The position numbers were made by a program, and so were the translations under genes. From JACMMS01 sp043758775 (GTDB taxonomy: Bacteria; Pseudomonadota; Gammaproteobacteria; Burkholderiales; Methylophilaceae), in assembly GCA_043758775.1 (NCBI GenBank), contig JAYVMU010000026.1:29541-93540 (forward strand): a stretch of 64,000 bases of DNA. Reading direction: 5' to 3'. The notes below the pieces were generated by a model that was not told the origin of the DNA, did no database searches, and saw only the letters and a list, made by a program, of their open reading frames with translations. Positions 9,805-18,001 of this stretch are shown in pieces. Each line of letters starts with the position of its first letter. Within the stretch, counting starts at the first letter, position 1.

Positions 9805-10394
9805 GTGAAATCCTAGTCCTCTATTACTCTCAAGGCGATGCTGTGCGGGGCATGGCGCAACTGATTGCACGCGGTATCGAAAGTATCAAAGGTGCTAAAG
9901 CACGCATTCGCACTGTGCCTAAAGTTTCTGCAAATTGCGAAGCAACAGAGCCAGACATTCCCGCAACTGGCGCACCATATGTAGAATTAATTGATTTAGA
10001 AGAATGTATTGGCGTAGCTTTGGGCAGCCCTACTCGCTTTGGCAATATGGCAGCACCTATGAAATATTTCTTAGATGGTACAGCTGGCTTGTGGCTAAAA
10101 GGTGTCTTAATTGGCAAGCCAGCAGCGGTGTTTACTTCAACGGGCAGTATGCATGGCGGCAATGAAACCACGCTGCTCACCATGATGTTGCCATTGATGC
10201 ACCATGGCATGGTTATGGTGGGTTTGCCCTATTCAGAACCAGCGCTATCCAGCACACAATCAGGCGGTACGCCTTATGGCGCAAGCCACGTTGGCGGGAC
10301 AGCAAACGATCAACCAATCACTGAAGACGAGCGTAAACTATGCATTGCCTTGGGCAAACGTTTAGCCGAAACCGCATTGAAATTAGCCTTATGA
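9801..10394 (+). CDS. wrbA: WrbA-type NAD(P)H:quinone oxidoreductase
   Basis: The 197-residue flavodoxin-fold protein matches WrbA length and motifs: LVLYYSQGDAVRGMA for the FMN phosphate loop, GSPTRFGNMAAPMK near residue 75, FTSTGSMHGGNETT near 112, and PYGASHVGG near 160. WrbA enzymes reduce quinones by two electrons with NAD(P)H, avoiding semiquinones. The GTG start at 9801 overlaps the stop of the NYN gene by four bases. Its own stop overlaps the next ATG as ATGA, so translation is probably coupled through this run. Some WrbA signature spacing is altered, so a related quinone reductase is possible. Confidence 0.9.
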   Translation: MSEILVLYYSQGDAVRGMAQLIARGIESIKGAKARIRTVPKVSANCEATEPDIPATGAPYVELIDLEECIGVALGSPTRFGNMAAPMKYFLDGTAGLWLKGVLIGKPAAVFTSTGSMHGGNETTLLTMMLPLMHHGMVMVGLPYSEPALSSTQSGGTPYGASHVGGTANDQPITEDERKLCIALGKRLAETALKLAL

Positions 10395-11146
10395 ATTTAG
10401 CTTACACAGCACGACAATTCCTTCGTAGCACGCATAATGGAGTGCTCTCAACTTTCTCTAACAAGTTTACCAGTTACCCATTTGGCTCGGTTGCGCCATT
10501 CATTCTGGACCATCATGCACAACCCGTGATTTTAATCAGCTCGATTGCGGAACATACAAAAAACATCATTGCCAACCCCAAGGTATCTTTGCTCGTATTT
10601 GAAGGTAATGAGGATTTACAGGCGAGTTCGCGCCTAACTTTAATGGGTGAAGCACTAAAAATAGAATCTGATGAGGCTAATTCAGACTATAAAAATCTAC
10701 GTGCCCGTTATTTACGTTACTTTCCACAATCGGTAAGTTATTTTGCTACGCACGATTTTGCTTTTTATCGCATCACCATAGCGCAAGCACGCTTTATTGC
10801 AGGCTTTGGTAAAATGGGCTGGGTGGATGGCGATGAATTAGCTGGCAGCGAATTTATGTCAGCATCTTCCGTTTTATCGACTCAAGAAACGAGCATTATC
10901 GAGCACATGAATGCCGACCATGTACCGAGTATGCTTGCTTATTGCCAACATTTCCATGGGATGACTGCATCAACTGCTGAAATGCTGGGCATTGACGGCG
11001 ATGGATTTGACGTTAAAGCGACGCTAGCTGATAACAGCGTAAAAACGATACGCTTTACTTTTGACCAGCCAATTTCTGATGCGCAATCAGCAAGAGTCGC
11101 CTTAGTCGCTATGTCCAAAGCATCTATGAACAAAACATCTACATAA
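10391..11146 (+). CDS. HugZ-like FMN/haem-binding protein (pyridoxamine oxidase-like plus DUF2470)
   Basis: I chose ATG 10391, which overlaps the preceding stop as ATGA, giving 251 residues. The N-terminal ~150 residues form a pyridoxamine-5'-phosphate-oxidase-like split barrel (ARQFLRSTHNGVLSTFS, YPFGSVAPFILD). The C-terminal ~80 residues are a DUF2470/HugZ-type domain with the motif IIEHMNADHVPSML and GIDGDGFDV. Related proteins bind haem or flavin and take part in haem iron use. The substrate here cannot be told from sequence. The next gene starts on the last base of this stop codon, so the cluster is tightly coupled. Confidence 0.85.
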   Translation: MNLAYTARQFLRSTHNGVLSTFSNKFTSYPFGSVAPFILDHHAQPVILISSIAEHTKNIIANPKVSLLVFEGNEDLQASSRLTLMGEALKIESDEANSDYKNLRARYLRYFPQSVSYFATHDFAFYRITIAQARFIAGFGKMGWVDGDELAGSEFMSASSVLSTQETSIIEHMNADHVPSMLAYCQHFHGMTASTAEMLGIDGDGFDVKATLADNSVKTIRFTFDQPISDAQSARVALVAMSKASMNKTST

Positions 11147-11523
11147 TGAAAACTTTAGATTTAGTCAAAACACTCAGAATAGGTGCTAGCATCAGTCTAA
11201 TTGCCTTGATTTTGTTGTGCCTCGCTTGGGAAGGTTGGCTTGCACCACTGAAACCAACAGGTTCACAACTCATATTAAAAGCAGCACCACTTCTGTTACC
11301 TTTATTCGGTATTCTCAAGGGGCGTCGCTATACTTATCAATGGGCCAGCATGTTTATACTGTTTTATTTTACTGAAGGCTGCGTGCGTGCGTGGTCAGAT
11401 AGTGGAATTTCAGCTAAATTAGCCGGTGCTGAAATACTATTAAGCGTGATTTTTTTCACTTGTGCCATTTTTTATGCAAGACTTACTCGAAGCAGTAACA
11501 AATCTCCAAATCTACCAGCCTAA
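11146..11523 (+). CDS. DUF2069 inner-membrane protein
   Basis: This is a 125-residue protein with about four hydrophobic segments (near residues 12-32, 45-58, 68-82 and 90-112). The central block PLLLPLFGILKGRRYTYQW followed by YFTEGCVRAWSD is diagnostic of the DUF2069 family, whose function is unknown. Its start shares one base with the stop of the HugZ-like gene. Across proteobacteria DUF2069 is often found next to wrbA; here wrbA sits two genes upstream, so a link to quinone or flavin redox at the membrane is possible but unproven. Confidence 0.85.
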   Translation: MKTLDLVKTLRIGASISLIALILLCLAWEGWLAPLKPTGSQLILKAAPLLLPLFGILKGRRYTYQWASMFILFYFTEGCVRAWSDSGISAKLAGAEILLSVIFFTCAIFYARLTRSSNKSPNLPA

Positions 11524-11540
11524 TTTTTTAATTTAAGCCT

Positions 11541-11546
11541 TATAAT
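11541..11546 (+). promoter_or_regulatory. Possible surE -10 element
   Basis: A perfect TATAAT lies eight bases before the surE ATG at 11554, too close for a leader with a ribosome site unless the message is leaderless or nearly so. No convincing -35 is seen. The AT-rich gap after the DUF2069 gene (11524-11553) is otherwise featureless. Confidence 0.25.
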
Positions 11547-11553
11547 TTAACTC

Positions 11554-12330
11554 ATGACTAGACCTCTAAAAATTCTACTTTCTAATGATGATGGCTACTT
11601 TGCTCCTGGCCTCAATATTTTGGCACAACATATCGCCAAAATTGCCGAGATTACTGTGGTCGCGCCCGAACGCAACCGTAGTGGCGCCAGCAATTCCCTC
11701 ACACTAGACCGTCCACTCAGTGTACGCAAAGCGGCGAATGGGTTTTTATACGTCAATGGTACACCAACCGATTGTGTGCATTTAGCCCTCACCGGCTTAA
11801 TGGACTCCCCGCCAGATATGGTCATTAGCGGCATTAACGATGGCGCTAATATGGGCGACGATACTATTTACAGCGGCACCGTTGCCGCAGCAATGGAAGG
11901 CTATTTGCTTGGTATTCCTTCATTTGCGTTTTCTATGTCGAAATATAATGCAATTCATTTTGAAACTGCAGCACGGATAGCCGTTGAGCTAGTACAACAT
12001 TACCAAAAAACCAGTTATGCAACCCCTATGCTGCTTAATATCAATGTGCCCGATGTGCCCTACGAAGCTCTAAAAGGCCGTGAAGTAACGCGCTTGGGTA
12101 AACGCCATAAGGCCGAGCCTGTTATTACATCTAAAACGCCACGTGGAGAAACTGTATACTGGGTAGGTGCTGCAGGTCAGCCAAACGATGGCGGTGTGGG
12201 TACGGATTTTTATGCGATAGCCAATAATTTGGTGTCAATTTCACCGATACAGGTTGATTTAACCAAACATCAACAATTAGCTGATATGAGTCAATGGCTA
12301 GGCAAAGATCAATGGCTGGGTAAAAACTAG
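11554..12330 (+). CDS. surE: 5'/3'-nucleotidase SurE
   Basis: The 258-residue protein carries the SurE hallmarks: LLSNDDGYFAPGLNIL at the N-terminus with the metal-binding Asp pair, VVAPERNRSGASNSLTL, and VNGTPTDCVHLAL, then SGINDGANMGDD and YSGTVAAAMEG. SurE dephosphorylates nucleoside monophosphates and is linked with stationary-phase survival. The C-terminus ends in a short tandem duplication (SQWLGK-DQWLGK) encoded by two near-identical 18-base units. pcm follows after one base, the classic surE-pcm-nlpD order. Confidence 0.97.
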   Translation: MTRPLKILLSNDDGYFAPGLNILAQHIAKIAEITVVAPERNRSGASNSLTLDRPLSVRKAANGFLYVNGTPTDCVHLALTGLMDSPPDMVISGINDGANMGDDTIYSGTVAAAMEGYLLGIPSFAFSMSKYNAIHFETAARIAVELVQHYQKTSYATPMLLNINVPDVPYEALKGREVTRLGKRHKAEPVITSKTPRGETVYWVGAAGQPNDGGVGTDFYAIANNLVSISPIQVDLTKHQQLADMSQWLGKDQWLGKN

Positions 12331-12331
12331 C

Positions 12332-13003
12332 ATGGCATTGCTGAATAAATTATCTGCAAAAATCGGCATTGGTATGACATCGCAGCGTACGCGCGACCGC
12401 ATGCTAGTACGATTGCGTGAGCAAGGCATTAAAGATGAAATTGTTCTACATGCCATCAATAGCATTCCGCGTCACATATTTGTGGATGAGGCGCTAAGTA
12501 TTCGTGCTTACGAAGATGTATCGCTGCCAATCGGCTATGGGCAAACCATTTCTCAGCCGTACATCGTGGCGCGTATGACTGAGGTTCTTCGCAACGGTAA
12601 CAATCTGAGCAAAGTGCTGGAAATTGGTACCGGTTGCGGTTATCAAACCGCGGTATTATCCAAAATAGCGACTGAAGTGTATTCTGTCGAACGCATTCGC
12701 CCATTAGTGATGAAAGCGCTGGATCATTTACGCTCTCTCAAGTGCACCAATGTAAAACTAGATCACGCAGATGGCACAATGGGTTTGCCAAAACTGGCGC
12801 CATTTGATGGCATTATTGTCACGGCCGCAGCCAGTCATATACCACAGGATTTACTTGAACAGCTCGCAATTGGCGGGCGCCTAGTGATTCCTGTCGGCAC
12901 AGACGAACAAGTACTCAATCTAATTGAACGCACCTCCACTGGGTATCGTCAAACAGCGTTAGAGGCGGTGAAATTTGTGCCATTACTTGGTGGTACTAGT
13001 TAA
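12332..13003 (+). CDS. pcm: Protein-L-isoaspartate O-methyltransferase
   Basis: The 223-residue methyltransferase repairs isoaspartyl residues in aged proteins using S-adenosylmethionine. Visible motifs are PRHIFVDEAL, SLPIGYGQTISQPYIVA (substrate/active-site loop), the SAM-binding LEIGTGCGYQTAVLS near residue 95, and FDGIIVTAAA near 152. The start lies one base after the surE stop, and nlpD follows after five bases, so this is one operon. The order surE-pcm-nlpD is conserved widely in gamma- and betaproteobacteria. Confidence 0.96.
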   Translation: MALLNKLSAKIGIGMTSQRTRDRMLVRLREQGIKDEIVLHAINSIPRHIFVDEALSIRAYEDVSLPIGYGQTISQPYIVARMTEVLRNGNNLSKVLEIGTGCGYQTAVLSKIATEVYSVERIRPLVMKALDHLRSLKCTNVKLDHADGTMGLPKLAPFDGIIVTAAASHIPQDLLEQLAIGGRLVIPVGTDEQVLNLIERTSTGYRQTALEAVKFVPLLGGTS

Positions 13004-13008
13004 GGATA

Positions 13009-14022
13009 ATGTTTTTTATGGTTCGTTTTCGTTTTGTTATCACTCTTTTTGTATTACTGGGCATCACTGCCTGTACTAGCAACCCACCAGCTCCCGTTAT
13101 TGAACGTAACACCAAACCGACCACAAGTACAAAACCAGCCAAAACCAAACCAACTACAGCCAATAAAGACTGGCGACCAGACAGCTATACCGTTAAAAAA
13201 GGCGACACGCTCTACAGCATAGGTTTGGAATTTGGTTACGATTATAAAGAAATTGCAGCATCCAATAATATCCAGGCGCCATATGGTATTAAAGTAGGGC
13301 AGCAGCTTAAATTTGCAGCGCTCAAAGATAAAGCTGATGGCGTTAAGTCTGAGGATATTAAATCTGGAGATGCTATTAAATCAGATAATGGCGTTGTAAT
13401 CACGCCGATGAAAATAGACCCCGTGAACAGCGTCACTGTAACTGATGCACCTAAATCACCAATAATGATTACTGAACCTAAGACTAAACGTGAACCTTAT
13501 AGCTTAGAGGCCTTGAATAGACCTGTAGCTGTGGCAACCATACCCAAACCTGCAGATATTAATAAGCCAAATACAGAAGCTAAAGCAAATACTGACACTA
13601 AGCCAGAAGTAAAACCAGAGGCAAAAACTGATACCAAAGCTGAAGTAGTCAGTGACGAAGAACCCGTGTGGACATGGCCGACCAAAGGTAAAGTAATTGG
13701 CAATTTTAATGAAAACAATAATAAAGGCATTGACATTGCGGGCACTGAAGGCCAAACAATTAGCGCCGCTGCCGCAGGTAAAGTGATTTATAGCGGATCA
13801 GACTTACGTGGCTACGGTAAATTGGTCATCATTAAACACAATAAAACTTTTTTATCGGTATACGCACACAATAGTAAAATCGTCGTAAAAGAAGGCCAGC
13901 AAATTACTCGTGGGCAAAAAATTGCAGAAATGGGTAGTACCGATAGTGATAAAGTGGCTTTGCACTTTGAGATTCGTCAACAAGGGAAATCGGTAGATCC
14001 AGCTAAGTTTTTAACTCAGTAA
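13009..14022 (+). CDS. nlpD: NlpD-like murein hydrolase activator lipoprotein
   Basis: The 337-residue lipoprotein has a signal with lipobox LGITAC (Cys22 from ATG 13009, which follows an AAGGA ribosome site; ATG 13018 is an alternative). A LysM domain spans about residues 59-102. A Lys/Thr/Asp-rich linker of low complexity runs to ~220. A degenerate M23/LytM domain covers ~225-337: the first metal-ligand His is replaced (NKGIDIAG) and the second motif reads YAHNS. As in known NlpD, it should activate the amidase AmiC at the division site rather than cut murein itself. rpoS, the usual next gene, is absent here. Confidence 0.92.
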   Translation: MFFMVRFRFVITLFVLLGITACTSNPPAPVIERNTKPTTSTKPAKTKPTTANKDWRPDSYTVKKGDTLYSIGLEFGYDYKEIAASNNIQAPYGIKVGQQLKFAALKDKADGVKSEDIKSGDAIKSDNGVVITPMKIDPVNSVTVTDAPKSPIMITEPKTKREPYSLEALNRPVAVATIPKPADINKPNTEAKANTDTKPEVKPEAKTDTKAEVVSDEEPVWTWPTKGKVIGNFNENNNKGIDIAGTEGQTISAAAAGKVIYSGSDLRGYGKLVIIKHNKTFLSVYAHNSKIVVKEGQQITRGQKIAEMGSTDSDKVALHFEIRQQGKSVDPAKFLTQ

Positions 14023-14062
14023 ACACTTCTTAATTCATAACCAGACGGTCAAAGAGGTCAAC

Positions 14063-14476
14063 ATGACAAAAAATGCAGAACCAAATAAGTATAGTAAAAA
14101 TGCCAATATTAAAGCAGACACGCCATTTAAAAACATCATGGCATTTATTGGCGTACTGCTTATGTTATGTGGCTTGGTAGGTTTGGCAGTTGAGCTTTTT
14201 AGCCATGCCGACACGTTAAACAACGCTTGGTTTATCGCACAATATGAACAAACATTGGCTAACCCGATGCGCTTGATTTACTTACCGCTGATATTTTTAG
14301 CTTACTATATTATAAGTAAGATGTTTGCCGTACCTCAAGGTGGCACTAAGCCATCTGGTAAAGGTAATCTACTGATGTATATCATGATGGCAATCGGTGC
14401 CTATTATTTAATCCGACTTGGCTTGACAGGCATGGTAGGCGCGGTTGATGTGACAAAACTACTCGATAAAATCTAG
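14063..14476 (+). CDS. Hypothetical three-helix membrane protein
   Basis: I do not recognise this 137-residue protein. It has a charged, Lys/Asn-rich N-terminus (residues 1-25), then three hydrophobic stretches near 28-52, 75-95 and 110-130, separated by short loops (FSHADTLNNAW; PQGGTKPSGKGN). A plausible ribosome site (AAAGAGG) precedes the ATG. It occupies the place that rpoS takes after nlpD in many relatives, 40 bases behind nlpD, and is followed by a strong terminator, so it probably ends the surE-pcm-nlpD transcript. Confidence 0.7.
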   Translation: MTKNAEPNKYSKNANIKADTPFKNIMAFIGVLLMLCGLVGLAVELFSHADTLNNAWFIAQYEQTLANPMRLIYLPLIFLAYYIISKMFAVPQGGTKPSGKGNLLMYIMMAIGAYYLIRLGLTGMVGAVDVTKLLDKI

Positions 14477-14535
14477 CTTATTTAACTGAATAAGCTAGTT
14501 AAATAAAAAAGCCGCTAATTTAGCGGCTTTTTTAT
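14473..14535. terminator. Bidirectional terminator between the membrane-protein gene and the thioredoxin gene
   Basis: Two hairpins lie here. CTAGCTTA (14473-14480) pairs with TAAGCTAG (14491-14498) across the stop codon. Then GCCGCTA (14511-14517) pairs with TAGCGGC (14521-14527), flanked by an A run on the left and a T run on the right. The A/T symmetry lets the second hairpin end transcription from both converging genes. Confidence 0.85.
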
Positions 14536-14548
14536 TTTGCAACTGAAA

Positions 14549-14926
14549 TTAAGCTTTTTTAGCTGCTTTATCTTGCTCTGCATAATACTCACGCACTTGC
14601 GACATATTAAAATCGCGCGCCCATGCAATCAAAACATCTAGAGCTGGCGCACCAATTTCACCTTGTTGCGCATGAATGCCTGCTTGTTCACGAATAATCA
14701 AAATACCAGGAATTTTGGTCACTTCAAAATATTCAGCAATCTCAGGATCAGCCTCTGTATCTACCATACCGAAGGTAATATCTGGATTCTTGGCAGCGGC
14801 AGCCTCAAATACTGGGGTGAACGTCACGCAAGGCTCGCACCATGGCGCCCAAAAATCGATGATAACGAAAGAGTTTTTTTCGATAGTATCTTTAAAATTA
14901 GCTTTAGTAAGTTGCACAACCGCCAT
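14549..14926 (-). CDS. Thioredoxin-family protein (WCEPC active site)
   Basis: The 125-residue thioredoxin fold has no signal peptide, so it is cytoplasmic. The active site is WCEPC (Cys30, Cys33), with Glu instead of the Gly of ordinary thioredoxin, which should shift the redox potential or partner choice. The cis-proline loop TKIPGILI is present. A ~15-residue charged tail (AEQDKAAKKA end) follows the domain. It lies 74 bases downstream of the nitroreductase gene and may be read from the same minus-strand redox cluster or its own promoter. It is not the canonical trxA. Confidence 0.88.
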   Translation of the reverse strand: MAVVQLTKANFKDTIEKNSFVIIDFWAPWCEPCVTFTPVFEAAAAKNPDITFGMVDTEADPEIAEYFEVTKIPGILIIREQAGIHAQQGEIGAPALDVLIAWARDFNMSQVREYYAEQDKAAKKA

Positions 14927-15000
14927 GATGCATTTCCCGTGTTTTATCTAAAATAAGCATTCTATCAGACTTTATTCTGACGGATTTATTGCGGTGTCAT

Positions 15001-15600
15001 TTAAACCACGGCTTTTCCCCAAGTGTCGGTGAAAAAAAGTTCACCCAGCGGGCGTCTTGTTCTCGCCGCAGTTTCACGTGCTAGCGCATCGCCTTCTACC
15101 GTGTTGATATCCGCAGCATAGCCTACAGCGATCATCGCCATTAAGGTATATTGTTCTGGAATCGCAAATGCTGCCCTGACTTTATCACTGACGAAACCAC
15201 CCATTTGATGCGCCATCAAGCCCATACTGCTGGCTTGTAAACATAGATTTTCTGACGCCGCGCCTGTGTCATACTGCGCCCAGCGATTAGCCTGCTGATT
15301 GTGATTAAACTGAGTGTCCGCACACGCCAGCAACAGCAATGGTGCATTTTTCACCCAAGATTGATTACCTGGCACAAGGCAATCGAAAGCTTGTTGCCAA
15401 GCGGCTACATCGGTATGTTTATTCCACACGATATAACGCCAAGGCTCATCACCAAAGCATGATGGCGCCCAACGCGCAGCTTCGAGCAAGGCAATAGTCT
15501 TCTCATAACTCACTGTTTTGGAAGCATAATAAGCGCGCCCACTCCAGCGATTTGCTAAGGTTTCGTTAATAGGCACTTGCGAGATTGCTGGTTTTTGCAT
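15001..15600 (-). CDS. Nitroreductase-family FMN oxidoreductase
   Basis: The 199-residue protein has the nitroreductase pattern: NRWSGRAY near residue 16 (FMN phosphate binding), ALLEAARWAPSCFGDEPWRY near 46, and the C-terminal VGYAADINTVEGD followed by RTRRPLGELFF. Such enzymes use NAD(P)H to reduce nitro-compounds, quinones or flavins. It is the last of five minus-strand genes behind the LysR-facing promoter and lies 33 bases after the Old Yellow Enzyme gene. Its physiological substrate is unknown. Confidence 0.9.
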   Translation of the reverse strand: MQKPAISQVPINETLANRWSGRAYYASKTVSYEKTIALLEAARWAPSCFGDEPWRYIVWNKHTDVAAWQQAFDCLVPGNQSWVKNAPLLLLACADTQFNHNQQANRWAQYDTGAASENLCLQASSMGLMAHQMGGFVSDKVRAAFAIPEQYTLMAMIAVGYAADINTVEGDALARETAARTRRPLGELFFTDTWGKAVV

Positions 15601-15633
15601 GCTAAATCCTTGGAAATATTACTGCGATGTTAA

Positions 15634-16707
15634 TTATAGTGATGGGTAATCTGTATAGCCTTTTTCTGATCCGCCATAGAACAATTGTGCATCAGCCTCA
15701 TTGAGCGGCGCACCTGTTTTATAACGTTCGACTAAGTCCGGGTTAGCAATAAACGGTACACCAAAAGCAATGGCATCGGCGCTGCCGTTACTAATGGCGG
15801 CATTGCCACGCGCTTTGTCATAAGCCAAGTTTGCAATATAGCCTCCATTAAAGTTCTGGCGTATTTGCGCAAAATTGATAGCCTCAAAATCGCCACCGCC
15901 ATGAATACCACCTTCTACTACATGCAAATAAGCCAGATTGTATGCACTCAAGGCTTTGGCAACACAATTAAACAAGGCTTGCGGATTGCTGTCTTGCATA
16001 TCGTTAAACGGGTTAACGGGTGAAATACGCACACCTACTTTATCTGCACCAGCAACAGCCACAACAGCAGCAGTCACTTCCAGCAATAAACGTGTGCGAT
16101 TCTCAAAACTGCCCCCATAGTTATCGGTGCGTGTGTTGCTGCCATCGCGTAAGAACTGATCTAACAAATAGCCATTAGCTGCATGAATTTCCACTCCATC
16201 AAAACCAGCATCTAGCGCACACTGTGTGGCATGAACGTAATCATGCACAATTGCTGGCAACTCTGCCGCATCCAACGCACGTGGTGTGACAAAATCCTCT
16301 AACCCATTATAGGTAAAAGCTTTACCCGCTGGCTTAACCGCTGATGGCGCAACAGGCAAGGCATTATCGGGCAATAAGCTCGGGTGTGAGATACGCCCCA
16401 CATGCCACAGTTGTAATACTATTTTGCCGCCTTTTGTATGCACAGCCTTGGTAACCTCTTTCCAGCCAGCTACTTGTGCCGCAGTATAGATACCGGGCAA
16501 TGCTGGGTAACCATGTGCCATCGCTGAGATTGGCGTTGCCTCAGTGATAATCAGACCTGCTGTAGCACGTTGCTCATAGTAGGTGGCATTAATCACTTGT
16601 GGAACACCACCTTCACCGGCACGATTGCGTGTAAGTGGCGCCATTACTATTCGGTTATTAAGTGCAATACTACCCAATTTAACTGGGCTAAATAAATCTA
16701 CTGTCAT
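15634..16707 (-). CDS. Old Yellow Enzyme family alkene reductase (NemA-like)
   Basis: I chose the ATG at 16707 (protein starting MTVDLFSPVKLG, 357 residues) because it has a GGAG ribosome site and matches family starts; a longer frame to 16800 has no family similarity and overlaps yceI. OYE features: IVMAPLTRNRAGEGGVP, LQLWHVGRISH with the FMN/substrate region, FDGVEIHAANGYLLDQFL, and a GVRISPVNPFND block. It is a (beta/alpha)8 FMN enzyme that reduces activated alkenes, N-ethylmaleimide-like electrophiles or nitroesters with NADPH. It belongs to the pirin-flavodoxin-YceI-OYE-nitroreductase cluster. Confidence 0.93.
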   Translation of the reverse strand: MTVDLFSPVKLGSIALNNRIVMAPLTRNRAGEGGVPQVINATYYEQRATAGLIITEATPISAMAHGYPALPGIYTAAQVAGWKEVTKAVHTKGGKIVLQLWHVGRISHPSLLPDNALPVAPSAVKPAGKAFTYNGLEDFVTPRALDAAELPAIVHDYVHATQCALDAGFDGVEIHAANGYLLDQFLRDGSNTRTDNYGGSFENRTRLLLEVTAAVVAVAGADKVGVRISPVNPFNDMQDSNPQALFNCVAKALSAYNLAYLHVVEGGIHGGGDFEAINFAQIRQNFNGGYIANLAYDKARGNAAISNGSADAIAFGVPFIANPDLVERYKTGAPLNEADAQLFYGGSEKGYTDYPSL

Positions 16708-16759
16708 GTATTTTCTCCAACTGATTACGGAATTATTAATTTGAATTAATTGTGCTAGC

Positions 16760-17368
16760 TTACTTAACAACGGTTGGGGCAGGTAATTTAACACCTTCAA
16801 TTAACAGTGTGATTTCAATATCATCACCCACTGGTGCATTGGGTTTAAGTGGCCAAGCAAAACCAAAATCAGAGGCTTTTAAACTTGTATGCGCTTCTAA
16901 GCCCATACGATTACCACCCCAAGGATCTTGACCAAAACCCAATACTTTAAACGGGAAAGTCATTTGCTTAGCTACGCCATGTAGCGTCAATGTGCCAGTT
17001 ACAACGCCTTCAGTAGTGTTTTTAGCAACAATTTTGCTACTGACAAATGTCATCTCGCTAAATTTAGCCGCATCTAAATATTCATCTTTTTGAATATGCT
17101 CATCACGTTTTTGGTTGCTGCTATTTACGCTTAACACATTGATTTTTGCTTCAATGCTAGATTTAGATAAGTCGCCGCGATCAATCAAAATATTGCCAGT
17201 AACGTCACTAAAAGTACCTGAAGTTTTAGAAACCACATGACGAATGCTCCAGTTGGCAAAGCTGTGACTATTATCAATACGATAAGCTTCAGTATCTGCT
17301 AGAGCTAGCTGGCTCATTAAAAAACTACTGGAAATTGCTAGCGTTATAAGTGCGATGTTCTTTTTCAT
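16760..17368 (-). CDS. YceI-family periplasmic lipid-binding protein
   Basis: The 202-residue protein has a clear signal peptide (about residues 1-24, ISSSFLMSQLALA before the cut). The mature part is a YceI lipocalin-like barrel: YRIDNSHSFANWSIRHVVSK near residue 29, TGNILIDRGDLSKSSI, and the GNRMGLEAHTSLKASDFG block. The family binds isoprenoid-like ligands such as ubiquinone precursors in the periplasm. Its place between a flavodoxin gene and an OYE gene suggests a role in quinone or electrophile handling, which is inference. Confidence 0.92.
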   Translation of the reverse strand: MKKNIALITLAISSSFLMSQLALADTEAYRIDNSHSFANWSIRHVVSKTSGTFSDVTGNILIDRGDLSKSSIEAKINVLSVNSSNQKRDEHIQKDEYLDAAKFSEMTFVSSKIVAKNTTEGVVTGTLTLHGVAKQMTFPFKVLGFGQDPWGGNRMGLEAHTSLKASDFGFAWPLKPNAPVGDDIEITLLIEGVKLPAPTVVK

Positions 17369-17398
17369 ATAAACTCCTCAAATTAAGCTTTAATGTGA

Positions 17399-17965
17399 TT
17401 ATTTATTCAAACGTTGAGTGATTTTTGCCACACGCTCACCCAAATGCTCCGCTGTCAATAAATCACTTGCTATCGGACCATCTTCCGGACCTTGATCCAC
17501 ATTAGCCTGTGCCATGGCCCCTAAAAAACTACCAAGTCGGTTTAAATCATTGACGCTACCTTTGCTATTGTTATTGCCTGGGAGCAAGCCCAGTCCAGTC
17601 CAAATCATGCCATGTTGTGCGGCAAATATTGCCAGTTGCGTTAATGTGTTTAATTTGTCGCCACTCTGACTGCCTGAAGTTGTAAACCCAGCCGCCACCT
17701 TATCTTGCCAATCCAGCGTAAACCAAGCTTTTGAGCTAGCTTCCATGAATGCCTTAAACTGGGCAGAGGCAGAGCCCATATAGGTCGGGCTGCCGAAAAT
17801 AATGGCATCACTGGCTTTTAAAAGCTCCCATTGATTTTGCGCTTCCTCTGCGGTCAGCAACGTCACTTGTGCACCCGCTACTTTTTCCACGCCACGTGCA
17901 ACAGCTTTAGCTTGCATCTCGGTGTGACCATAACCACTGTGATAAACTACGGCTACTTTTGTCAT
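17399..17965 (-). CDS. Flavodoxin-family NAD(P)H-dependent oxidoreductase
   Basis: This 188-residue flavodoxin-fold protein starts VAVVYHSGYGHTEMQAKAVA, the FMN phosphate loop, and has GSPTYMGSASAQFKAFME near residue 80 and TTSGSQSGDK near 112. It belongs to the WrbA-related quinone reductase group but lacks the full WrbA C-terminal block, and differs from the WrbA-type protein at 9801. It probably reduces quinones with NAD(P)H. It lies 36 bases behind the pirin gene and 30 before yceI, all on the minus strand. Confidence 0.9.
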   Translation of the reverse strand: MTKVAVVYHSGYGHTEMQAKAVARGVEKVAGAQVTLLTAEEAQNQWELLKASDAIIFGSPTYMGSASAQFKAFMEASSKAWFTLDWQDKVAAGFTTSGSQSGDKLNTLTQLAIFAAQHGMIWTGLGLLPGNNNSKGSVNDLNRLGSFLGAMAQANVDQGPEDGPIASDLLTAEHLGERVAKITQRLNK

Positions 17966-18001
17966 ACTACTACTCCTTCAATTAATTAAACTCTAAATAA
18001 A

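Noticed and set aside
9830..10210. 126-codon minus-strand frame inside wrbA
   Set aside because: Antisense shadow; the plus frame has a full WrbA pattern.
13497..13755. Overlapping minus-strand frames in the nlpD linker
   Set aside because: They result from the low-complexity Lys/Thr/Asp repeat on the other strand and have no independent support.
16708..16800. N-terminal extension of the Old Yellow Enzyme frame
   Set aside because: The extension overlaps the yceI gene, lacks family similarity, and ATG 16707 has a good ribosome site.
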